A stretch of 12,330 bases of DNA. It comes from an uncultured Blautia sp. GTDB lineage: Bacteria; Bacillota; Clostridia; Lachnospirales; Lachnospiraceae. How positions within the stretch are numbered: position 1 is the stretch's first letter; the number at the start of each line of letters is the position of its first letter. A model generated the notes under the pieces. That model searched no databases, was not told the DNA's origin, and saw only the letters and a list, made by a program, of their open reading frames with translations. The translations under genes and the position numbers were made by a program. The stretch is taken from the NCBI GenBank assembly GCA_946538475.1, contig CAMNGN010000049.1, forward strand, positions 1-12,330, written 5' to 3'. Shown here piece by piece: positions 1 through 4,794 of the stretch.

Positions 1-2
1 CA

Positions 3-116
3 GGCGGTTCCGTCAACATGAGTATCAGCGACCGCATGAAGCTCATTCCCTTTGAGGCATGCGTCGGCCTGACAAGTACTCTCGTCAGTGTGATTTTGTT
101 CCTGATCCTTGGATGA
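3..116 (+). CDS. C-terminal end of a membrane protein, probably a transporter (5' truncated)
   Basis: Reading frame 3 is open from the window edge to a TGA at 114-116 and gives 37 residues. They start with a Gly-Gly-Ser-Val-Asn stretch and a polar/charged segment (Ser-Asp-Arg-Met-Lys-Leu-Ile-Pro), followed by about 20 mainly hydrophobic residues (Val-Gly-Leu-Thr-Ser-Thr-Leu-Val-Ser-Val-Ile-Leu-Phe-Leu-Ile-Leu-Gly) ending right at the stop. A polar loop followed by a final transmembrane helix is the usual end of a polytopic transporter, for example an ion antiporter or organic-anion symporter. The fragment is too short to name the family. The gene body lies upstream of the window. There is no T-rich intrinsic terminator after it, only the REP-like hairpin at 130-170. 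Confidence 0.55.
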   Translation, partial: GGSVNMSISDRMKLIPFEACVGLTSTLVSVILFLILG

Positions 117-129
117 AAAAGTGAATCAT

Positions 130-170
130 GGGGACAGGTTCCTTGACTCAAAGTCGAGGAACCTGTCCCC
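130..170. repeat. REP-like hairpin, GGGGACAGG type
   Basis: Two 19-nt arms (130-148 and 152-170) pair through 14 perfect base pairs starting GGGGACAGGTTCCT, then one T.G wobble and GACT/AGTC, around a 3-nt CAA loop. It sits 13 nt after the stop of the upstream gene and 75 nt before the start of the next. No U-tract follows, so it is not a canonical Rho-independent terminator. From memory, GGGGACAGG...CCTGTCCCC palindromes recur as REP-type elements mobilised in trans by REP-associated Y1 transposases in many bacterial genomes. That link is recalled knowledge, not something the window proves. Confidence 0.75.
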
Positions 171-244
171 TGTCTTGCTCTATTGAAAGATGTGTTGTAC
201 AATAAGTATGAGCATTTCCGGAATAATATAGAAGGAGGATTTCC

Positions 245-1390
245 ATGAATTACAGAAGACTGGGAAAGACCGGATTGATGGTCAGTGAGATCGGATTTGG
301 CGGAGAATGGCTGGAGCGACATGATGAGGAGGAGTCCGTAGAGCTGGTGCGCTATGCGGGTGAGAAGGGAATCAATATCATCGACTGCTGGATGCCCGAC
401 CCTAAATCCAGAGACATCATCGGAAAAGGAATGAAGGGGAACCGGGAGAAGTGGATCGTGCAGGGACACATCGGTTCCACCTGGCAGGATGGGCAGTATG
501 TCCGTTCCAGGGATCTGAAATATGTAGTTCCGGCATTTGAGGACATTCTGAAGCGTATGCAGACGGATTATATCGACCTTGGTATGATTCATTACATCGA
601 TGCGCAGGAAGAGTGGGACTACAGCATGAACTCGGACTATATAAAATATGTGCATCAGCTTCATGATCAGGGCGTGATCAAGCATATCGGACTGTCCACC
701 CACAATCCCAGGATCGCCGTGCAGGCGGCGGAATCCGGCTTTATCGAGATGATCCTGTTCTCGATCAACCCGGCATTTGATATGAGGCCTGCAACCGAGG
801 ATCTGGATTCCATGTTTGGCGGGTACGATGGGACCGATTACGCCGGAATCGACCCGGAAAGAGCGGCGCTTTATCAGCTTTGTGAGGAAAAAGATGTAGG
901 AATCACAGTTATGAAGGGATTCTTCGGCGGTCGTCTGTTCGACGCTGCGACATCCCCGTTCGGCACTGCCTTCTCCGCAAAACAATTGATCCACTATTCA
1001 CTTACCAGGCCGGGCGTTTCTTCGATCCTCTGCGGCTATGATACGAAAGAACAGGTGGATGAAGCGCTTTCCTACGAAACCGCTTCGGATGAAGAAAAAG
1101 ACTACGCATCTGTGCTTGCGTCAGCTCCGCTTCATTCTTACACAGGGCAGTGCACATATTGCGGACACTGTAAGCCATGTCCCGTAAATATCGATATTGC
1201 GATGGTCAATAAATTCTATGATCTGGCTGTGTTGCAGCCGGAGGTCCCCGAGAGTGTCAAAGCGCATTATGAAGCGCTGGGCGTCACCGCATCTGCGTGC
1301 ATCGGGTGCAAGGGGTGCGAGAGCAGATGTCCGTTTGGCGTTGAGGTTGCTGAGCGGATGGAGAAGACGGCAGAGCTGTTCGGGTGCTGA
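245..1390 (+). CDS. aldo/keto reductase family protein with two C-terminal 4Fe-4S motifs
   Basis: The 381-aa protein starts with the family signature Tyr-Arg-x-Leu-Gly-Lys-Thr-Gly-Leu-x-Val-Ser at residues 3-14, and a TIM-barrel-like reductase domain spans about residues 1-290. Asp47 (in Ile-Ile-Asp) and His116 (Asp-Leu-Gly-Met-Ile-His) match two of the four classic catalytic positions. The usual Tyr is replaced (Met50-Pro51-Asp52 region) and the usual Lys position reads His75. The C-terminus holds C303-x2-C306-x2-C309-x2-CP (C312) and a second C-x2-C-x2-C-x3-CP cluster near residue 350, so two 4Fe-4S clusters are likely. The protein is presumably a cytoplasmic redox enzyme linking a substrate or NAD(P)H to iron-sulfur electron transfer; the substrate is unknown. 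The start is supported by GAAGGAGG at 231-238. The next gene lies 41 nt downstream on the same strand, so the two are probably cotranscribed. Confidence 0.9.
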   Translation: MNYRRLGKTGLMVSEIGFGGEWLERHDEEESVELVRYAGEKGINIIDCWMPDPKSRDIIGKGMKGNREKWIVQGHIGSTWQDGQYVRSRDLKYVVPAFEDILKRMQTDYIDLGMIHYIDAQEEWDYSMNSDYIKYVHQLHDQGVIKHIGLSTHNPRIAVQAAESGFIEMILFSINPAFDMRPATEDLDSMFGGYDGTDYAGIDPERAALYQLCEEKDVGITVMKGFFGGRLFDAATSPFGTAFSAKQLIHYSLTRPGVSSILCGYDTKEQVDEALSYETASDEEKDYASVLASAPLHSYTGQCTYCGHCKPCPVNIDIAMVNKFYDLAVLQPEVPESVKAHYEALGVTASACIGCKGCESRCPFGVEVAERMEKTAELFGC

Positions 1391-1412
1391 GAGGAAACGT
1401 CCCCATTGACCC
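1391..1412. repeat. single-arm REP-like element (GGGGACGTTTCC type)
   Basis: Directly after the stop of the reductase gene lies GAGGAAACGTCCCC followed by ATTGACCC. Its reverse complement contains ATGGGGAC followed by GTTTCC. This shares the ATGGGGAC core with the hairpin at 130-170, which is itself preceded by CAT, but here the second arm is absent. I recall GGGGACGTT-type motifs as another member of the REP-like families. It fills most of the gap before the ribosome binding site at 1415-1423. It could be a decayed half of a once complete palindrome. Confidence 0.4.
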
Positions 1413-1431
1413 AGAGGAAGGAGAAGAATAT

Positions 1432-2034
1432 ATGGCTATTGAACTGTTTGGTTATTTAGGCTCGTTTCTTGTAGTGTTTTCGATGTTGATGTCCTCGGTG
1501 GTTAAGCTCCGGGTGATCAACACGATCGGCAGTATCGTATCGGGAACTTATGCGCTTATCATCGGATCGTTTCCACTGGCGCTGATGAACGGCTGTCTGA
1601 TCGTGATCAACATCTACAACCTGATCAAACTGTTGAAAACCACGGACACCAAGAACTATGAACTGGTACCGGGAGAAGTGAAGGAAGGCTTCTTCAAGTA
1701 TTTTATCGATCACTATGGAAGCGATATCGCCGCCTTCTTTCCTGATTTCAATATGAGCGGAGCCCAGGGCAATGTGGCTTACGCCATCATGTGTGAAGAG
1801 AATCCGGCAGGCATCTTTCTGGGAAGAGCGGGAAAGAACGGAGAAATCAATATTATTCTGGATTATACGACACCTGCGTACAGGGACTGTTCGGCGGGGC
1901 GTTTTCTGATTCAGGAGCTGAAGAAGCAGGGATATAAACGTCTGATCTTCAACAATCAGGCGGATAAGCATAAAAACTATCTGGATAAGATGGGCTATAG
2001 AAAGACCGACAAAGGATATGTAAAGGAACTGTAG
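1432..2034 (+). CDS. YgjV-type membrane protein with C-terminal acetyltransferase-like domain
   Basis: The protein is 200 aa. Residues 1-65 contain about three hydrophobic segments, beginning Leu-Phe-Gly-Tyr-Leu-Gly-Ser-Phe, then a Ser-Val-Val-Lys-Leu-Arg turn and Ile-Asn-Thr-Ile-Gly-Ser-Ile-Val-Ser-Gly. This resembles the YgjV (Imp-YgjV) inner-membrane family. After about residue 70 the chain is soluble; the later part (Ala-Gly-Arg-Phe-Leu-Ile-Gln-Glu-Leu-Lys-Lys-Gln-Gly-Tyr-Lys, then Lys-Asn-Tyr-Leu-Asp-Lys-Met-Gly-Tyr) has the look of the end of a GNAT fold, although a clear acetyl-CoA loop is not obvious. The function is unknown; a membrane-tethered acyltransferase or ligand-binding role is inference. 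The start was chosen at 1432 because AGGAAGGAG (1415-1423) is 8 nt upstream; an in-frame GTG at 1384 would overlap the previous gene and translate the REP-like element. Confidence 0.75.
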   Translation: MAIELFGYLGSFLVVFSMLMSSVVKLRVINTIGSIVSGTYALIIGSFPLALMNGCLIVINIYNLIKLLKTTDTKNYELVPGEVKEGFFKYFIDHYGSDIAAFFPDFNMSGAQGNVAYAIMCEENPAGIFLGRAGKNGEINIILDYTTPAYRDCSAGRFLIQELKKQGYKRLIFNNQADKHKNYLDKMGYRKTDKGYVKEL

Positions 2035-2042
2035 TAAGAGGA

Positions 2043-2080
2043 TGTTGACATTCGCGGTTGCAGAGCTGTAAATATCAACA
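2043..2080. promoter_or_regulatory. imperfect inverted repeat upstream of the ABC operon promoter
   Basis: TGTTGACATT (2043-2052) and AATATCAACA (2071-2080) pair at 9 of 10 positions around an 18-nt centre. The right arm ends 5 nt before the -35 box of the promoter at 2086-2114. No U-tract follows, so an operator for a regulator is more likely than a terminator. It could also be a weak terminator-like hairpin for the upstream gene. Confidence 0.35.
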
Positions 2081-2085
2081 AAAAG

Positions 2086-2114
2086 TTGACAGTTGTAAAG
2101 GAAAATGCTACAAT
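2086..2114 (+). promoter_or_regulatory. sigma-A promoter of the amino acid ABC importer operon
   Basis: A perfect -35 TTGACA (2086-2091) is separated by exactly 17 nt from a -10 TACAAT (2109-2114, 5 of 6 consensus). An extended TG dinucleotide (2106-2107) stands one base before the -10. The predicted transcript start near 2121 leaves a leader of about 115 nt before the ATG at 2236. The match is strong enough that basal transcription should be high unless it is repressed. Confidence 0.8.
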
Positions 2115-2141
2115 GCCCGATGTAATACACAGTAATATTAT

Positions 2142-2198
2142 CCATAATCGGCAGAGTGAACTTATGGTTACCGGCAGACAATGAAGAGGATTGCCGGT
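2142..2198 (+). promoter_or_regulatory. structured 5' leader of the ABC operon, possible cis-regulatory RNA
   Basis: Two successive hairpins can form in the leader: CCATAA/TTATGG (2142-2147 with 2162-2167) and ACCGGCA/TGCCGGT (2170-2176 with 2192-2198). The sequence CGGCAGA occurs twice (2149-2155 and 2172-2178), so the downstream TGCCG arm can pair with either copy, giving mutually exclusive folds. I do not recognise an S-box, T-box or other known riboswitch core. Regulation by this leader is inference. Confidence 0.3.
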
Positions 2199-2235
2199 TA
2201 TCCTTGATTTGGATGCATATGAAAGGACATTGAGC

Positions 2236-3030
2236 ATGAAAAAAAGAATGTTGACCGGTCTTGCCATGGCTGCAGCTATCGCTGCAATGCTTCCTGCGGC
2301 GGTTTTCGCGGAGGATCAGCTGGATAAGATCAAAGAAGAAGGCAAGATCGTTTTTGCGATGGAAGGAACCTGGGCACCTTGGACATATCATGACGAAGAC
2401 GGCAACCTGACAGGTTATGACACCGAGGTCGGCAGGCTGATCGCCGAAAAACTGGGCGTCGAGGCGGAGTTTGTCGAAGGAGAATGGGACGGACTGTTCG
2501 CAGGCCTGGACAGCAAAAGATATGACGCTGTCATCAACGGTGTGGAAGAGACCGAGGAGAGAGCGGAGAAGTATGATTTTTCTGAGCCTTATGCCTATAT
2601 CCGCACCGCATTGGTTGTCCGTGACGACGAAGAAGAGATAAAGACATTCGAAGATCTGGCCGGAAAGACAACTGCTAACAGCTTTAACAGCACATATATG
2701 TATCTCGCACAGGACTACGGTGCCGAGGTGAAAAATGTCGACACCCTCAGCGAAACCATCGATATGCTTCTCAGTGGCCGTGTCGATGCCACGCTGAATG
2801 CAGAGGTTTCTATCTATGACTACCTGACAGTTCGTCCGGATGCGGCTATCAAGATCGCAGCTCTCACCGACGACGCATCGAAGGTTTCCATCCCGCTGCG
2901 AAAAGGCGAGGAATCGGCTTTTCTTAAAGAAGCGATCGATCAGGCCATCACAGAGCTTCGTGAAGAAGGAGAACTTACTAAACTGTCCGAACAATTCTTC
3001 GGAAGTGATATTTCAGGCGCGGAAGAATGA
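2236..3030 (+). CDS. amino acid (cystine-like) ABC transporter substrate-binding protein
   Basis: The 264-aa protein belongs to the family 3 extracellular solute-binding proteins. Residues 1-25 form a signal peptide (Met-Lys-Lys-Arg, Ala-rich core, Ala-Val-Phe-Ala before Glu26). The ligand-site signatures are Glu-Gly-Thr-Trp-Ala-Pro-Trp-Thr-Tyr, then Leu-Thr-Gly-Tyr-Asp-Thr-Glu-Val, and later Arg109 with Tyr113-Asp-Phe-Ser-Glu-Pro-Tyr119. The first motif resembles cystine-binding proteins of the TcyA type, so cystine or another polar amino acid is the likely substrate. There is no cysteine anywhere in the protein and so no lipobox, which is unusual for a Gram-positive binding protein. The ATG at 2236 is supported by GAAAGGA (2221-2227) and the signal peptide; an in-frame start at 2191 would bury the signal. 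Its stop overlaps the permease start in ATGA. Confidence 0.92.
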   Translation: MKKRMLTGLAMAAAIAAMLPAAVFAEDQLDKIKEEGKIVFAMEGTWAPWTYHDEDGNLTGYDTEVGRLIAEKLGVEAEFVEGEWDGLFAGLDSKRYDAVINGVEETEERAEKYDFSEPYAYIRTALVVRDDEEEIKTFEDLAGKTTANSFNSTYMYLAQDYGAEVKNVDTLSETIDMLLSGRVDATLNAEVSIYDYLTVRPDAAIKIAALTDDASKVSIPLRKGEESAFLKEAIDQAITELREEGELTKLSEQFFGSDISGAEE

Positions 3031-3725
3031 CACAGAGACTTGCGGAAATACTGATTTCATCGTTCACAAAAATTCTTATACCGGGCATCAGAGTGACAAT
3101 ACCGCTTACGATCCTTTCGTTTGCGTTCAGTCTGGTGCTCGCGCTTTTGCTCGCCCTTTTTCAGGTGGCGGATGTACCTGTTCTTAAGCAGTTCTCGCAG
3201 ATCTACATATGGATCTTCAGAGGAACGCCGCTTCTTGTTCAGCTGTTTATCATCTTTTTTGGACTTCCGTCCCTGGGGATCATGCTGGAAGCTTTCCCTT
3301 CGGCGGTCATCGCCTTTGGCATGAACCTTGCGGCCTACAATGCCGAGGTGATCCGTGCGGCGATACTCGCGGTGCCCAAAGGACAGACCGAAGCTGCTTA
3401 TCTGGTCGGTCTCAGCTATCCGCAGCTGATGGCCCGGGTGGTGATCCCGCAGGCTTTCCCAATCGCTTTTCCATCCCTGTTTAACAACCTGATCTCACTG
3501 GTGAAGGACACTTCGCTTGCTTCGAGCATCACGGTTGTGGAATTGTTTACAACAGCCCAGCAGATCGCGGCCAGAACCTTCGAGCCGTTTGCGCTTTACT
3601 GTGAAGCGGCTGTGATCTACCTGATTTTCTGTACTGTGCTTACATGGATCCAGGCGGCGGTGGAGAAAAAGCTCGTCTGGGAACACAAGGAGAGCACCGG
3701 CCGTAAAAAGCCGATTCTTGGATGA
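3027..3725 (+). CDS. polar amino acid ABC transporter permease
   Basis: The 232-aa integral membrane protein is of the His/Glu/Gln/Arg/opine permease family (HisM/GlnP type). About five hydrophobic segments are visible, at roughly residues 18-45, 58-80, 87-110, 135-160 and 190-212. The cytoplasmic EAA loop that docks on the ATPase is clear: Glu122-Ala-Ala, a Gly-Leu-Ser turn and Ile-Pro-Gln-Ala downstream. The motif Phe-Arg-Gly-Thr-Pro-Leu-Leu-Val-Gln in the first half is typical of the family. The C-terminus is a short charged tail. The start codon overlaps the stop of the binding protein by 4 nt (ATGA), which implies translational coupling. With a single permease gene the transporter is probably a homodimer of this subunit. 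Confidence 0.95.
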   Translation: MTQRLAEILISSFTKILIPGIRVTIPLTILSFAFSLVLALLLALFQVADVPVLKQFSQIYIWIFRGTPLLVQLFIIFFGLPSLGIMLEAFPSAVIAFGMNLAAYNAEVIRAAILAVPKGQTEAAYLVGLSYPQLMARVVIPQAFPIAFPSLFNNLISLVKDTSLASSITVVELFTTAQQIAARTFEPFALYCEAAVIYLIFCTVLTWIQAAVEKKLVWEHKESTGRKKPILG

Positions 3726-3743
3726 TATGAAAGGAAGAGCAGA

Positions 3744-4487
3744 ATGCTGCAGGTGAAAAATGTACACAAATCCTTCGATGATCTGGATGTCCTGAAGGGA
3801 GTGGAGTTCCGCGTAGATAAAGGAGAAGTGGTGGCAATCCTGGGTCCCAGCGGTTCGGGCAAGACTACTCTGCTCCGTTGCATCAGTTTTTTGGAAAGGG
3901 CCGAGCAGGGAGAGATCCTTTTTGACGAATATCAATACGATATGACCAAAGTAACGCCTAAGCAGATACGTGAAATGCGGATGCACATGGGATTCGTGTT
4001 TCAGAGCTTCAACCTGTTCCGCAACATGACAGCCCTCCGCAATGTGATGGAAGGTCTTGTCACCGCGAGAAAGATACCAAAAGCTGAAGCTGAGAGGACA
4101 GCATATGAGATGCTGCAGAAGGTAGGCATGGCCGACCGCGCAGATTATTATCCCGACCAGCTCTCGGGCGGACAGCAGCAGAGAGTGGCCATAGCCCGTG
4201 CCATGGCTCCGGGACCGCGTGTGCTGCTGTTTGACGAACCGACCTCCGCGCTCGATCCCGAGCTGACGGGAGAGGTTCTGGATGTAATGAAAAAGCTGGC
4301 CTATGAGGGAACGACCATGGTTGTCGTGACTCACGAGATGGGCTTTGCCAGGGAAGCCGCAAACCGAATCGTTTTTATGGAAGGCGGCGTGGTGGTGGAA
4401 GAAGGCCGGGCTAAAGACTTTTTTGAGAATCCGAAAGAGGAAAGAACAAGACAATTCCTTCAGAGGGTGCTTGAAAACAGAGTGTAA
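3744..4487 (+). CDS. polar amino acid ABC transporter ATP-binding protein
   Basis: The 247-aa ATPase has every expected motif: Walker A Gly34-Pro-Ser-Gly-Ser-Gly-Lys-Thr-Thr42, Q-loop Gln87, signature Leu-Ser-Gly-Gly-Gln-Gln-Gln-Arg at 140-147, Walker B Val-Leu-Leu-Phe-Asp164-Glu165-Pro, the D-loop Ser-Ala-Leu-Asp, and the switch His197 in Val-Thr-His-Glu. Length and motifs fit the GlnQ/TcyC/HisP group. It would sit on the cytoplasmic face and power the permease encoded 18 nt upstream. GGAAGAG before the start gives a plausible ribosome binding site. The gene is followed after 30 nt by an intrinsic terminator, so it is the last gene of the operon. Confidence 0.95.
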   Translation: MLQVKNVHKSFDDLDVLKGVEFRVDKGEVVAILGPSGSGKTTLLRCISFLERAEQGEILFDEYQYDMTKVTPKQIREMRMHMGFVFQSFNLFRNMTALRNVMEGLVTARKIPKAEAERTAYEMLQKVGMADRADYYPDQLSGGQQQRVAIARAMAPGPRVLLFDEPTSALDPELTGEVLDVMKKLAYEGTTMVVVTHEMGFAREAANRIVFMEGGVVVEEGRAKDFFENPKEERTRQFLQRVLENRV

Positions 4488-4517
4488 AAACACGGACAGG
4501 AAGAAAAGCATATAATA

Positions 4518-4588
4518 ACCGTCTGTATTCTATGAGGAGGAATCTGCCCCCCTGATTCAGGAAAAAATGGATACAGACGGTATTTTTT
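4518..4588 (+). terminator. branched intrinsic terminator after the ABC operon
   Basis: ACCGTCTGTAT (4518-4528) pairs perfectly with ATACAGACGGT (4571-4581), and two more pairs (T.G and C-G) extend it inward. The right arm runs into a T-rich tract (4583-4588). The 38-nt loop contains a smaller stem, GAATC/GATTC around TGCCCCCCT. The outer stem plus U-tract supports Rho-independent termination; the inner branch makes it unusually large. Confidence 0.75.
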
Positions 4589-4618
4589 GTGGAAAAAATC
4601 ATATCAGGATGGTATGAT
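4587..4618 (+). promoter_or_regulatory. possible extended -10 promoter for the M4 protease gene
   Basis: TATGAT (4613-4618) is preceded by TGG, giving an extended -10 (TGnTATGAT). The closest -35-like box, TTGTGG at 4587-4592, is 20 nt away, longer than ideal, so recognition would depend on the extended -10. It would give a leader of about 170 nt carrying the dyad at 4668-4700. No better promoter is seen between the terminator and the start codon. Confidence 0.35.
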
Positions 4619-4667
4619 TAAATAAACAATTGTTACCGAGGAAATATGTTGCAACCTGCGTATATCT

Positions 4668-4700
4668 CTATAGTAAACTGCTATTTGCGGTTTACTGTAG
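4668..4700. promoter_or_regulatory. 13-bp dyad in the protease leader (operator or RNA hairpin)
   Basis: CTATAGTAAACTG (4668-4680) and CGGTTTACTGTAG (4688-4700) form 13 pairs, two of them G.T, around a 7-nt loop (CTATTTG). At the DNA level the core AGTAAAC/GTTTACT is an exact 7-bp dyad, as expected for a dimeric repressor. No U-tract follows. It lies about 95 nt upstream of the protease start codon. The binding factor is unknown. Confidence 0.45.
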
Positions 4701-4794
4701 AATACTAAGAGAATTAGAAATGCAGCTGTTGTACTGCCTCAATTATCATTATGAGAATCATCGAGACAGCACACCGGCAGAAAGGACAACAAAT

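Noticed and set aside
2045..2074. Second TTGACA with TAAATA as a tandem promoter for the ABC operon
   Set aside because: The -10 matches only half the consensus with an 18-nt spacer; the TTGACA is better explained as part of the inverted repeat.
2191..2235. 15-residue N-terminal extension of the binding protein
   Set aside because: No ribosome binding site at proper spacing and it would place residues ahead of a normal signal peptide; the start at 2236 is better supported.
2115..2235. Known riboswitch or T-box in the importer leader
   Set aside because: I could find no T-box UGGN-type antiterminator with specifier structure, S-box or lysine-type core; only simple hairpins are visible.
1456..2994. 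512-codon open frame on the minus strand
   Set aside because: It is antisense to two well supported genes (YgjV-type and binding protein), spans the intergenic promoter, and its translation is Cys/His/Phe-rich with no recognisable domain. It results from codon bias on the other strand.
3495..4511. 338-codon minus-strand open frame over the ABC permease and ATPase
   Set aside because: Shadow of strongly conserved transporter genes; no ribosome binding site or domain.
4532..4555. Seven-codon reading frame (Met-Arg-Arg-Asn-Leu-Pro-Pro) in the terminator loop
   Set aside because: Too short, no separate ribosome binding site, and it lies after the operon end; chance is the simplest explanation.
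4630..4794. 55-residue N-terminal extension of the protease from a TTG start
   Set aside because: It would bury the signal peptide and translate the dyad; the ATG at 4795 has a good ribosome binding site and starts a typical signal peptide.
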